64,000 bases of DNA from Candidatus Saccharimonadota bacterium (GCA_030445245.1 JAUCSD010000001.1:1060671-1124670); one strand, 5' to 3'. Counted from the first letter of the stretch, positions 32,662 to 41,696 are shown. The notes: generated from the letters alone by a model not told the origin. Made by a program: numbers and translations.

Positions 32662-34779
32662 ATGTCAACAATTAACCCAATGGGTAAAGAGATCATCTCT
32701 GTTACTACTGAGCTTTGTGGTAAGCCGCTAAAACTCGAAGTTAACCGCGTCGGTTTTCGTACGAGTGCCAGTGTTCTTGTAACCTACGGTGAAACAGTCG
32801 TACTCGGTACAGCTATGGTTGGTAAAAAGCCGATGAGCGGTATGGATTACTTTCCACTCTCAATCGACTATGAAGAGAAATTTTATGCAGCAGGTAAGAT
32901 CAGTGGCTCACGTTTCATTAAACGTGAAGGTCGCCCAAGTGACGAGGCAATCCTTATCGGCCGTTTGATCGATCGTCCGATTCGTCCATTGTTTCCAAAA
33001 GGCTATCGCCAAGAGGTTCAGACCGTTGCGAGCGTGCTTTCAATGGATCCAAGCTTCCGTCCAGATGCAATTGCAATGATCGCAGTATCAACCGCCCTTA
33101 TGCTGGCTGGTGCGCCATTTGATGGTCCGGTAGCAGGTCTTCGTGTCGCGAAGGTTGACGGTGAGTTTAAGGCTTTCGCAACAAGCGAAGAGCGTGCTGA
33201 GAGTGACCTTGATCTAGTTGTCGCTGGTATCAAAAGCGGTATTACGATGGTTGAAGCTGGCGCCAACGAAGTGGATGAAGGCGTTATTGCTGACGCGCTT
33301 GCTTGGGCGCACGAAGCATTGCAGCCGGCAATTGCACTTCAGACTGAGCTTGTCGAGAAAGTTGGCGTGACGCCACTTGCCTACGAACTTGTCTTGCCAA
33401 ACGAAGAGATCCAAAAGATTGTTGATGAGTGGATGGAAGATAAAATCGGTGAAGATCTTCGCCGACCATACCCAGAACGCAACGAGCTTGTTTCAAGTCT
33501 TCGCGATCAACTTCACGACGCAATGGTTGAGAAATTTGGCGCTGAGGATTATGCAATTCTTCGGAGTGAATACGACGAAGCCTTCACGATGGCTCTTCAT
33601 AAAGATGTTCGTCGCGGTATTGTTGAAAGCGGAACACGTCCCGATGGTCGTAAGCTTGATGAAATTCGTCAGTTAAGTAGTGAAGTGGGTATTTTGCCTC
33701 GAGCTCATGGTTCATCACTCTTTACTCGTGGCTTGACCCAAGGAATGAATATTGTAACGCTTGCACCACTGAGCTATGCGCAGATGGTTGATACGATGGA
33801 AATCGATGGCGGCGAACGTCGCTATATGCATCACTACAATGCTCCAGGCTACACTGTAGGCGAAGTGAAACGTCTTGGCTCACCAGGCCGTCGTGAAATT
33901 GGTCACGGCTACCTTGCTGAACGTGCGGTCATGCCAGTACTTCCAAGTGAAGAAGAATTTCCATATGCTATCCGTAGCGTTACAGAGATCATGAGCCAGA
34001 ATGGCTCAACCTCAATGGCTGCAACTTGTAGTAGCGTACTTGCGTTGATGGACGCAGGCGTGCCACTCAAGGCTCCTGTCTCTGGTATTGCTATGGGTCT
34101 CATGATGGACGGCGACACCGCGTATGTCATGAGCGATATTGCCGATGCCGAGGATTTTGCGGGCGACATGGACTTTAAGGTGACTGGTACTGAAAAAGGC
34201 ATCACGGCAATCCAGATGGACATGAAAGTGCATGGTTTGCCCGTAGACGTACTTCGAGAAGCACTGACTAAGTCTAAGCCAGGCCGAGCACACATCTTGG
34301 CTCACATGTTGACTGTCATCGCTGCACCTCGGGTCTCACTAAGCCCACACGCTCCACGTATTGAAAAGATCAAGATTAATCCTGATAAGATTGGTGCGGT
34401 GATTGGTAAGGGTGGGGAAGTGATCAACAAGATTACCGCTGAGACCGGTGCTCAGATTGATATTAAAGAGGATGGTTTGATTACTATCGCGGCTGCTGAT
34501 ACTGATAAGATCGAACGTGCAATGAACTGGATCAAGAGTCTTACTGAAGAACCTGAAGTTGGTCGTGTCTATGAAGGTAAAGTTGTCAGTATTAAAGACT
34601 TCGGTGCGTTTATTAACATCATGCCTGGTATCGATGGTATGGTTCACATCTCACAACTATCAAACGAACGTGTTGAAAAGGTAGAAGATGTATTGCATGA
34701 AGGTCAGATTGTTAAAGTCAAGCTAACTGGTATCGATGAACGTGGTCGTTTGAGCCTTAGTCTTAAAGAAATCGAATAA
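32662..34779 (+). CDS. pnp: Polynucleotide phosphorylase
   Basis: The 705-residue enzyme degrades RNA 3' to 5' by phosphorolysis. Two RNase PH-like domains are visible (first with YEEKFYAAGKISGSRFIKREG; second with GTRPDGRKLDEIRQLSSE and MEIDGGERRYMHHYN). A KH domain (IGKGGEVINKITAETGAQ) and an S1 domain (VVSIKDFGAFINIMPGIDGMVHIS) follow at the end. The length is normal. It has a structured leader and a T-tailed terminator, and is followed by an RNase J-like gene, giving a compact RNA-decay neighbourhood. Confidence 0.97.
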   Translation: MSTINPMGKEIISVTTELCGKPLKLEVNRVGFRTSASVLVTYGETVVLGTAMVGKKPMSGMDYFPLSIDYEEKFYAAGKISGSRFIKREGRPSDEAILIGRLIDRPIRPLFPKGYRQEVQTVASVLSMDPSFRPDAIAMIAVSTALMLAGAPFDGPVAGLRVAKVDGEFKAFATSEERAESDLDLVVAGIKSGITMVEAGANEVDEGVIADALAWAHEALQPAIALQTELVEKVGVTPLAYELVLPNEEIQKIVDEWMEDKIGEDLRRPYPERNELVSSLRDQLHDAMVEKFGAEDYAILRSEYDEAFTMALHKDVRRGIVESGTRPDGRKLDEIRQLSSEVGILPRAHGSSLFTRGLTQGMNIVTLAPLSYAQMVDTMEIDGGERRYMHHYNAPGYTVGEVKRLGSPGRREIGHGYLAERAVMPVLPSEEEFPYAIRSVTEIMSQNGSTSMAATCSSVLALMDAGVPLKAPVSGIAMGLMMDGDTAYVMSDIADAEDFAGDMDFKVTGTEKGITAIQMDMKVHGLPVDVLREALTKSKPGRAHILAHMLTVIAAPRVSLSPHAPRIEKIKINPDKIGAVIGKGGEVINKITAETGAQIDIKEDGLITIAAADTDKIERAMNWIKSLTEEPEVGRVYEGKVVSIKDFGAFINIMPGIDGMVHISQLSNERVEKVEDVLHEGQIVKVKLTGIDERGRLSLSLKEIE

Positions 34780-34808
34780 CCTTAGAGGTTATCGTAAGGT
34801 AATAGAAG

Positions 34809-34842
34809 CGAGGCTGTCGGAATCCCGGTAGCCTCGTTTTTT
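34809..34842 (+). terminator. Intrinsic terminator after pnp
   Basis: CGAGGCT (34809-34815) pairs with AGCCTCG (34830-34836), and T6 follows. Confidence 0.85.
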
Positions 34843-34875
34843 GTCGTCCGTGGCAAGCATATATACTGCCTTTGG

Positions 34876-35079
34876 TTGATATTTCAATTAAACTATGCTA
34901 CTATAGAGTTACTTCGCTCTAGGGCCACCTCTTTTTCTTGAACAAATCATCATAGATTCTCGTAAGTTATAATCTATATACATTTGGTCAAGAAATATCT
35001 TGCGCTGATCTAATATTATTTATAATTCAAAACTCTTTTTGAATTACTTCTTGTTTAAAACGAGGAGAGAAAGAACCAT
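34876..35079 (+). promoter_or_regulatory. Promoter and structured leader of first RNase J-like gene
   Basis: TTGATA (34876-34881), a 17-base spacer and TACTAT (34899-34904) give a leader of about 170 bases. Two hairpins are clear. One has an outer 11-bp stem with one mismatch (34937-34947 with 34982-34992), a 4x4 internal loop and an inner 7-bp stem ATAGATT/AATCTAT. The other is AATTCAAAA/TTTTGAATT (35024-35032 with 35037-35045). GAGGAGAG precedes the ATG. Confidence 0.7.
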
Positions 35080-36927
35080 ATGAAAACAATACAAAAAAAT
35101 GACGCGATGCGTACAGTTCGACGTAAGTCTGATAGAGCCGAACGAGTTCTTCGCTCTCATCGAACAATTAAATCAACCGTGCCGGCCGCTTCTAAAAAGT
35201 TGCTTCGCATTGTCCCATTAGGTGGCCAACATGGTGTCGGAGCCCGGAATATGATCGTTCTAGAATACGGTGATGATGCCCTGATACTTGATTGCGGATT
35301 TGAACTCGGCATTAATTTGCCCGGTATTAACTACGCAATCTCGGCAACCGATTATCTCGAGACGATTGCTCATAAACTTCGCGGCTACATCATTAGCCAT
35401 GGACACTTGGATCATATCGGAGGCTTAACACATATAGTGCCAAAGTTCCCGACACCGATCTTTGGTAGTCGGTTCACAATCGGTATGGTGCAGACGCAGT
35501 TTGAGAAAATGGTCGAATATAGCGATCAATTTGTTCCTGACGTTCGCGTGCTCGACATGGATACGCATGAACGTGTGAAGCTTGGTGAGGTCAGTGTCGA
35601 GCTGCTTCGTATGACTCACGCAATACCCGAGGCATCGGCCATCATTATTGATACGCCTGCCGGTCGGGTTATTAACACTGGTGACTTTCGACTCGATCCT
35701 GAGCCGCTCGACTCAAAGCCGAGTGACATCAAGCGACTTAAGCAGCTTGGCGACGAAGGAGTACTTCTACTTATGAGTGAGAGTACGAATACGACGCGGC
35801 CTGGTCGTACGCCGACCGAACATACACTTCAAGATAGTTTCTATGAACTTATTGAACGCACGACGGGTCGCTTATTTGTCGGTGTCTTTTCGACTAATAT
35901 GAATCGTGTTCAAATGACAATTAACGCAGCCGCTCGAAACGGGCGCAAGGTAGCGCTTGATGGTCGGAGCATGATAGCGGCCGCGGAATTAGCGGTGCGA
36001 CTGGGTAGTCTCAAGATTCCGAAAGGGACACTCGTCACAATGCGTGAAGCTGCCTCAATACGCGATGATCAACTTGTCGTTATCTGTACCGGTGGTCAAG
36101 GTGAGCCCGGAGCAGCTTTGAGCCGCATGGCGATCGGAGAACATCAATACCTAACTCTCAAAAAAGGTGACAGTGTAATCGTGAGTAGTACGCCGATTCC
36201 CGGGAACGAGCAGGCATATCAACAAATTGGTGATGATCTAACAAGCCTAGGCGTAACCCTATATCGCCATCCGACCCATCAGTTGGATGGCTGTGGTCCG
36301 TTGCATGTCTCGGGTCACGCTGCGCGTGACGAATATGCTGAAATGATTCAGTTAACACGTCCAACGTACCTTATGCCGATTTATGGTGGTGTGCTTAATC
36401 GCACCTACCATAAACAGATAGGGTTAGAGCAAGGCATGAATGAGAGCAATATTATCATGGTAGACAATGGTAACGTGTTTGAGCTAGATCAGACCACGAC
36501 ACCATTAAAACGGGGCAATGTGACGACTGGTGCACTTCTGGTTGATCAGACCGGATCTGTCGTGCCTGAAATTGTCACGAAGGATAGACTACTTCTGAAA
36601 GAAGACGGCTTTGTTATCGTGGCTATTACGCTCGATCAGGCTACTGGTCGCTTGTTAACGACACCGGATATTATCATGCGCGGCCATTTGGCAGTTCGGG
36701 ATAATCCGAAGCTAATAAATGGTCTGCGTCGGGAGTTACAAAAAGCGTCACCCCGTGGTCGACTCTCGCGCGCTGTAGTCGATACACTTAAGCGTGTGCT
36801 AAAAGACCAGACGATAGACTACTTATTTGTGCGTACAGGACAAACGCCAATCGTTATTCCGATAATCAACGTGGTAGGCGGTGGCAAGACAACAATTCTT
36901 TCTAAACCAATTGCTGATATCTGCTAG
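35080..36927 (+). CDS. RNase J-like protein, divergent paralogue
   Basis: The 615-residue protein is a beta-CASP metallo-beta-lactamase. The core has HGHLDHIGG (residues 107-115), THAIPEASA and TGDFRLD. The beta-CASP part has GQGEPGAALSRMA and SGHAARDE. Where RNase J has PIHGE, with a metal-binding His, this one has PIYGG (Tyr435), so one ligand is missing. The substrate path and C-terminal domain (GRLLTTPDIIMRG, VIPIINVVGGG) are kept. It may be a poorly active partner of the second RNase J, much as B. subtilis J2 is of J1. The N-terminus has a basic tail of about 45 residues. Confidence 0.9.
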   Translation: MKTIQKNDAMRTVRRKSDRAERVLRSHRTIKSTVPAASKKLLRIVPLGGQHGVGARNMIVLEYGDDALILDCGFELGINLPGINYAISATDYLETIAHKLRGYIISHGHLDHIGGLTHIVPKFPTPIFGSRFTIGMVQTQFEKMVEYSDQFVPDVRVLDMDTHERVKLGEVSVELLRMTHAIPEASAIIIDTPAGRVINTGDFRLDPEPLDSKPSDIKRLKQLGDEGVLLLMSESTNTTRPGRTPTEHTLQDSFYELIERTTGRLFVGVFSTNMNRVQMTINAAARNGRKVALDGRSMIAAAELAVRLGSLKIPKGTLVTMREAASIRDDQLVVICTGGQGEPGAALSRMAIGEHQYLTLKKGDSVIVSSTPIPGNEQAYQQIGDDLTSLGVTLYRHPTHQLDGCGPLHVSGHAARDEYAEMIQLTRPTYLMPIYGGVLNRTYHKQIGLEQGMNESNIIMVDNGNVFELDQTTTPLKRGNVTTGALLVDQTGSVVPEIVTKDRLLLKEDGFVIVAITLDQATGRLLTTPDIIMRGHLAVRDNPKLINGLRRELQKASPRGRLSRAVVDTLKRVLKDQTIDYLFVRTGQTPIVIPIINVVGGGKTTILSKPIADIC

Positions 36928-36979
36928 CATTTTTGCAGCACGTAAGAGGCGATGGGCTATAATAGATAGCACAACAACT

Positions 36980-37561
36980 ATGGAAGATACAAAACAAGCC
37001 CAAATCGATCACGTACGTGCAGATATTATTGAAAAGAACATCTGTCCGGAGCTGGCGGCGCAGGCCACCAACTTAGTAATAGGCGACGGCAATCTTAATG
37101 CCGAGATTGTTTTTATCGGTGAGGCTCCAGGTAAAAATGAGGACGAGCAGGGGTTGCCGTTTGTTGGCGCAGCCGGTAAGTTTTTAAATGAAATGCTGGC
37201 GGCAGCCGGGCTCGAGCGGAGTGACGTATACATCACGAATATCGTTAAATATCGTCCACCGAACAACCGCGATCCACTGCCTGAGGAGAAAAAGGCGTTT
37301 TGGCCGTATCTGCTCAAGCAGTTGCAAATCATTCAGCCTAAAGTTGTCATTACATTGGGCCGTCACAGCATGGAATATTTTTTACCTGATATGAAAATTG
37401 GACAGATCCATGGTCAGGCCAAACGCATTCAGTTCGGTGATCATAAAATTGTTGTTGTGCCGCTATACCATCCGGCTGCTGCACTTTATAACGGAGGTCT
37501 GCGTCAGACGTTGATCGATGACTTTATGGATGTGCCGAAAATTATTGAAAAGCTTTCGTAA
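36980..37561 (+). CDS. Uracil-DNA glycosylase, family 4-like, Fe-S ligands lost
   Basis: The 193-residue protein has family 4 motifs: GEAPGKNEDEQGLPFVGAAG (residues 48-67), YITNIVKYRPPNNRDP, ITLGRHS and PLYHPAAALY. It removes uracil from DNA. Family 4 enzymes bind a 4Fe-4S cluster with four Cys. Here only Cys22 remains; the first N-terminal Cys is absent, the Cys of KCRPP is Tyr91 and the Cys before PYL is Phe107. The ATG at 36980 lies 16 bases after TATAAT (36958-36963); a farther upstream frame overlaps the RNase J-like gene. Confidence 0.88.
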   Translation: MEDTKQAQIDHVRADIIEKNICPELAAQATNLVIGDGNLNAEIVFIGEAPGKNEDEQGLPFVGAAGKFLNEMLAAAGLERSDVYITNIVKYRPPNNRDPLPEEKKAFWPYLLKQLQIIQPKVVITLGRHSMEYFLPDMKIGQIHGQAKRIQFGDHKIVVVPLYHPAAALYNGGLRQTLIDDFMDVPKIIEKLS

Positions 37562-37573
37562 AGACATGAAAAA

Positions 37574-37591
37574 ACCGCTTCAATAAGCGGT
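37574..37591 (+). terminator. Truncated terminator of the UDG gene
   Basis: AAAA then ACCGCTT/AAGCGGT with a four-base loop has the look of a native bidirectional terminator. The expected T-tract is replaced by GTATCGACACCCG, the beginning of the G+C-rich insertion. Confidence 0.55.
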
Positions 37592-37597
37592 GTATCG

Positions 37598-37640
37598 ACA
37601 CCCGAACGCTCATGCTGTGAAGCTGCGAGCGTTCGGGTGT
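37598..37640. terminator. Perfect 14-bp GC-rich hairpin
   Basis: ACACCCGAACGCTC pairs exactly with GAGCGTTCGGGTGT across a 15-base loop. It lies at the 3' end of the minus-strand hydrolase gene and carries no T-tract. Confidence 0.65.
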
Positions 37641-37660
37641 TCGGGTGTGTGCCTTCGTCT

Positions 37661-38650
37661 TCAGCCCTGGCTTGCCGCCAGAAGCTCGTTAATCACTGGA
37701 GTTGGACGTTCGGGTGTGGGGCAGTGGAGGTCCGGCCCCCATTCGGGGATCGGGTCGTCGACGAACCGAGCGTGAGTGAATGCCTTCGACAGGTCGTTGG
37801 ACGAGGCTGCCGTCTTGACGGTCGAGTCGGAAGTGCCCGGTGCGTGTAGATAGTACACCGTGTCGGCTCGTCCGACAAACTCATCTGGTCGTGGCGATGA
37901 GAAGTTTGCGATAAATCGCAACTCATCGAACGCCGTCCGACCGGTCACCTGGCGCATGGCCCCGTAGGCCTGTTGCCGGGCGACTTCATCAACACCTTTC
38001 TCTGGTGACGGTGCGTTGCCCAGGTCTTTGGCGAGGTTCGCTCGCAAAATTTCCGTTGAGATCAGACCACCGTGCAGCAAGACCGGGGTGTCGAGCACCT
38101 TGAGAGCGCTGCCACCGAGCTTTACGTTGCCGACCGTACTGGGCGTGGCGTTGAACACGACGCTTCGCACGTGCAGGTCCGGATTGCGACGAAGCAGCTC
38201 CATGACCTCCATGCCGCCCAGTGATTCGCCATAAAGCACGATTTCGCTGGGACGGTTGGTCTTGATAGCCTGTTCGGCCGCGGCCAGCACCTTGTCGCTG
38301 TCGTAGCCCTTCGTACCGGGCTCGAACGCGACGACGGTGCCATGGGTGGCAAGCTTGGCTCCAAGGATGGTTGCCAGGCTTTGCCCGTTTCCGTTGTAGC
38401 CATGGAAGAGCAGGATCAGCTGATTGGGCGCATTTTTTGCCGCCGTTACAGTGATCGTACGAGGCGAGGTGTCGCCCCGACCGGCGTAGCCCGTGCCCGC
38501 GTCAACGCACAACACGCTCAGGATGATCAGCGGCAGGCTGACCAGCTTGAGTAGGCGTTTGTAGCGTCGTATCGCGTAGACAGCGAGAAGTAGCGCCAGT
38601 AGACCGATGACAACCATGCCGATCCCTAGAATCCGGGAAAGCAGGTCCAC
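37661..38650 (-). CDS. Membrane-anchored alpha/beta hydrolase, G+C-rich
   Basis: From a GTG at 38650, with GGAG eight bases upstream, the product has 329 residues. Two hydrophobic segments at the N-terminus (ILGIGMVVIGLLALLLAVYA; LVSLPLIILSVLCVDAG) anchor or export it. The hydrolase core has LILLFHGYNGNGQS (oxyanion region) and the nucleophile elbow YGESLGG; the acid and His lie in the C-terminal third (VDDPIPEWG, DLHCP). The substrate is unknown. Codon use is clearly G+C-richer than in its neighbours. The gene sits between a truncated UDG terminator and the second RNase J gene, which suggests insertion. Upstream in-frame starts (38695, 38758) lie at or before the -10 box. Confidence 0.8.
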   Translation of the reverse strand: MDLLSRILGIGMVVIGLLALLLAVYAIRRYKRLLKLVSLPLIILSVLCVDAGTGYAGRGDTSPRTITVTAAKNAPNQLILLFHGYNGNGQSLATILGAKLATHGTVVAFEPGTKGYDSDKVLAAAEQAIKTNRPSEIVLYGESLGGMEVMELLRRNPDLHVRSVVFNATPSTVGNVKLGGSALKVLDTPVLLHGGLISTEILRANLAKDLGNAPSPEKGVDEVARQQAYGAMRQVTGRTAFDELRFIANFSSPRPDEFVGRADTVYYLHAPGTSDSTVKTAASSNDLSKAFTHARFVDDPIPEWGPDLHCPTPERPTPVINELLAASQG

Positions 38651-38790
38651 TATGATCACTCCAATGAGAGACGGAAGGTGCGCTCGTATGAGCATTGGTA
38701 TTATACAATAATTACTTACATTGTTCAACTTGTCGTCTAAGCTATACGACCCATTCACGGTCTCTTGATGGTATATATACCTCTGTCAAC

Positions 38791-38933
38791 TTGCAAAAAT
38801 GAAGACAATTTGATATACTCTAATCACTGAATAAAAACAAATCTGTAGGCCGCACTATACGCTACGATTTGCCACTTATGAAATTTCGCAACTAACAACC
38901 AGATACACTTCAAAGAAAGGTACATAAAAAATT
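38791..38933 (+). promoter_or_regulatory. Promoter and leader of second RNase J gene
   Basis: TTGCAA (38791-38796), a 17-base spacer and TATACT (38814-38819) give a leader of about 107 bases. Near its 5' end is a 10-bp hairpin with one bulge (38838-38848 with 38862-38871). GAAAGG lies about 15 bases before the ATG. Confidence 0.65.
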
Positions 38934-41096
38934 ATGGGATCACGAAGACTAAGTAATGTCCAAGGGGACGATCAAAATAAACGGCCACAAGGCCCACCAC
39001 GACCAAAATCAACTAATACGGTACTAAACAATACCACCACTCGTAAGGGTGAGGTGTTCCGTGCTCAACGTCGTACGAGCGAAAACGTTAATATGCGTGC
39101 TTCACAGCACATGATTAACGTACCAGTTAACAAATCTATTTATAACGGCTACGGCGGTCGTCAGTTCAGCCTTGCTGAACAGCCAAAGCGTTCACGTACG
39201 CCACGTCCAACACTTAAGATCATGCCTGTAGGCGGTCTTGGTGAAATGGGTATTGGCAAGAACATGATGGCAATCGAATATGATAATGACATCATCGTTA
39301 TTGACTGTGGCTTCCTATTCCCAGGTTCTGACTATCCAGGTATTAATTACATTACCCCTGATATCTCGTATCTTGAGGAAAACAAGCACAAGATACGTGG
39401 ACACGTTTTCACACACGGCCACCTCGACCACATCGGTGCATATCGCCACGTGGCACATAAAATTCCAGCACCTGTCTATGCCAGCAAGTTTACCCTTGGC
39501 ATGATTCAGCGCACCATGGAAGAGGCAACGAGTGGTTTCGAGCCACAATACAATGAACTTAATCCTGAACTTCACGAACGAGTGCAGCTTGGCGACAGTT
39601 TCTCGATCGAACTCGTTCGCGTAAATCACTCAATTCCTGATGCAACAGCAGTTGTTGTCCGAACACCACTCGGCGTGTTGATTGACACTGGTGACTGGCG
39701 TTTTGAAGAAAATCCTGTCGACGGTAAGAAGTTTGACCTCGAGCGTCTAACTGAGATTGCTACCAAAGAAGGCATCCTGATGCTCATGAACGAATCTACT
39801 AACTGTGAATCAGAAGGTACGCATGAACATGGTGAATTCGATGTTCAGCACTCAATGGGCCAGGTGATGGAAAAATATCCGAACTCTCGTCTTATTCTGA
39901 GCTGTTTCAGTAGCCAGATTCACCGTATGCAGGTGATTCTCGAAGAAGCTAAGATGCACGATCGTAAGGTCGCTTTTGCTGGATACAGTATGATTCAGAA
40001 CCTTGAGGTTGCGCTTCGTGCTGGTGTTATTAAGATTCCAAAAGACGTTGTCGTGAAGATGGAAGACGTCGTGAAATTGCCCGACGGCAAAGTGACGATT
40101 GTTTGTACCGGTTCCCAGGGTGAATTCAACGCTGTTCTTAACCGTATGGCTAGTGGTTCGCACAAGTTTATCAAGATCAAAAATTCTGATGTGATTGTCT
40201 TCTCATCAAACCCAATTCCAGGTAACGAGAAATACGTTGTTCGCACGGTTGATGGTTTGATGCGAGAGGGTAGTGATGTTATCCAGAACGGTAAGACTCA
40301 TCTCACCGGCATTGGTCCACTTCACATGAGTGGTCACGGATATTATGACGACCACGTTAAACTGATTAACGCGCTTAATCCAAAGTACTACCTGCCAATT
40401 CACGGTGAGTTTCACATGCTTCACCACAACGCTGAACTTGCTGAAAAAGAGTGTGGTATTCCACGCGCTAACATTTTTGTCTGTGACAGCGGTGATATTG
40501 TTGAAATCGATGCTGATGGCGCTAAAAAGGCTGGCCGATTCCCAGTTGGCGGTATTATGTATGACGATAGTGGCGCAGTTGTATCGGAAGTTGTACTTAA
40601 GGACCGTATCCACATGAGCAATGAAGGTATGTTCGTCGTCGTTCTGACGGTTGCTCGTGGTAGCGGTCGTCTGATGACAAGTCCAGACATCATCTCTCGT
40701 GGATTCATCTACCTTCGTGATAGTGAAGAGCTTATGGGTACGATTCGTCAGTATTTGAAGCAAAAGGTCGCCCGTAGCTTCGGTGGTAAACGAGTTGATC
40801 TTGATGTTATCAAGAAGGAGCTTAAAGATGAGATTACTCACATTCTCTACGACCAGACTCGTCGTACGCCAATCGTTATTCCTGTGATCAATGAAATTGG
40901 TGGCGGTGGTAATGGTGGTGGCAACGGTGCACAAAATCGCCAACAAGGTGGTCGTGAACCACGACACGACGGTCAAGATGTAGATGCTGATCAGCAGCCT
41001 GTCGTGCCGCCTCGTACGTACGTACTTCCACCAGCCCAGGTACCAGATACCGAAGTGGTTGATCCAGTGGTTCGTACTGATACGCGCGCATACTAG
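38934..41096 (+). CDS. rnj: Ribonuclease J
   Basis: The 720-residue enzyme is a 5'-to-3' exo- and endoribonuclease. The N-terminal 95 residues are basic and low in complexity. The catalytic core has HGHLDHIGA (from His161), NHSIPDATA, TGDWRFEENP, GSQGE, SGHGYYDD and PIHGEFHML (His490), so all metal ligands are present, unlike in the paralogue upstream. The C-terminus ends in a Gly/Asn-rich linker (GGGGNGGGNG) and a Gln/Pro-rich tail that could recruit partners. A T-tailed terminator follows. Confidence 0.95.
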   Translation: MGSRRLSNVQGDDQNKRPQGPPRPKSTNTVLNNTTTRKGEVFRAQRRTSENVNMRASQHMINVPVNKSIYNGYGGRQFSLAEQPKRSRTPRPTLKIMPVGGLGEMGIGKNMMAIEYDNDIIVIDCGFLFPGSDYPGINYITPDISYLEENKHKIRGHVFTHGHLDHIGAYRHVAHKIPAPVYASKFTLGMIQRTMEEATSGFEPQYNELNPELHERVQLGDSFSIELVRVNHSIPDATAVVVRTPLGVLIDTGDWRFEENPVDGKKFDLERLTEIATKEGILMLMNESTNCESEGTHEHGEFDVQHSMGQVMEKYPNSRLILSCFSSQIHRMQVILEEAKMHDRKVAFAGYSMIQNLEVALRAGVIKIPKDVVVKMEDVVKLPDGKVTIVCTGSQGEFNAVLNRMASGSHKFIKIKNSDVIVFSSNPIPGNEKYVVRTVDGLMREGSDVIQNGKTHLTGIGPLHMSGHGYYDDHVKLINALNPKYYLPIHGEFHMLHHNAELAEKECGIPRANIFVCDSGDIVEIDADGAKKAGRFPVGGIMYDDSGAVVSEVVLKDRIHMSNEGMFVVVLTVARGSGRLMTSPDIISRGFIYLRDSEELMGTIRQYLKQKVARSFGGKRVDLDVIKKELKDEITHILYDQTRRTPIVIPVINEIGGGGNGGGNGAQNRQQGGREPRHDGQDVDADQQPVVPPRTYVLPPAQVPDTEVVDPVVRTDTRAY

Positions 41097-41109
41097 GTTT
41101 ACTAGAAAT

Positions 41110-41145
41110 AAAAAACGTCCGCTTTTAATCAAGTGGACGTTTTTT
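41110..41145 (+). terminator. Intrinsic terminator after RNase J gene
   Basis: AAAAAACGTCC pairs with GGACGTTTTTT across a 14-base loop; the T-rich tail overlaps the promoter of the next unit. Confidence 0.88.
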
Positions 41146-41194
41146 ATTATATAATCTTTTGTTGGAACCATTTTACTACTTGTTGGGGTGGGCC

Positions 41195-41626
41195 ATGGCG
41201 TTTTTGAGGTTTGAGTTGAGAGTGATCGATCACATCGCTCGCGACTTTCGCAGTCTGTTCGGCGATGATGCTCACTACAACTGCTCGGATACAACTGTTC
41301 GATTTCGTGTCAGTTCAGGCGCGAAGAATATGATGCGTGTCATACAAACGGATCGAGCATTGCGAATTGAGTTCTGTTCGGAGCTTGAGGCACGTATTAA
41401 CAAGGGTCGCGCTGGTAATCAGCGACTCATGGTTTCCGACGGGTCTCCGCTTCTTCGGGAGCTCTCAAGACGTCAAATCGGAAGTGGGGTTGAATTGATC
41501 GGGGTGCATCCGGCACTCGAACCGAGGCCAGGTGACGGAGAGGCGATGCGCCGCTACAAATCGATGCATCGGATATTTCGGATTGATCCCGCAAAGGGGC
41601 TGGTCTTTATTCCTTTTACGGTCTAG
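41195..41626 (+). CDS. Hypothetical protein, 143 residues, G+C-rich
   Basis: The ATG at 41195 has GGGGTGG five bases upstream and a TATAAT near 41150. The product starts AFLRFELRVIDHIARDF and is rich in Arg and charged residues with a Val/Phe/Ile end. I do not recognise it. It lies between the RNase J terminator and a long GC-rich hairpin, in a patch richer in G and C than both neighbours. Confidence 0.55.
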   Translation: MAFLRFELRVIDHIARDFRSLFGDDAHYNCSDTTVRFRVSSGAKNMMRVIQTDRALRIEFCSELEARINKGRAGNQRLMVSDGSPLLRELSRRQIGSGVELIGVHPALEPRPGDGEAMRRYKSMHRIFRIDPAKGLVFIPFTV

Positions 41627-41657
41627 GCCTACTGAGATTGGGCGTGATGGTTCCAGG

Positions 41658-41696
41658 CGAGGCCACGGCATGCGCTAAAAGCGCGCCGTGGCCTCG
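41658..41696. terminator. GC-rich hairpin without T-tract
   Basis: CGAGGCCACGGC pairs exactly with GCCGTGGCCTCG, and GCGC/GCGC pairs inside the loop. The bases after it are TGGCGTAAC. Confidence 0.65.

Noticed and set aside
38651-38758. Longer N-terminus for the alpha/beta hydrolase
   Set aside because: The extra in-frame codons run through the likely -10 box; the GTG at 38650 has GGAG at a good distance.
40206-41294. 362-codon open frame on the minus strand opposite the RNase J gene
   Set aside because: It is very rich in Thr, Asn and His, has no recognisable domain and lies fully opposite a well-supported gene; a reading-frame shadow.
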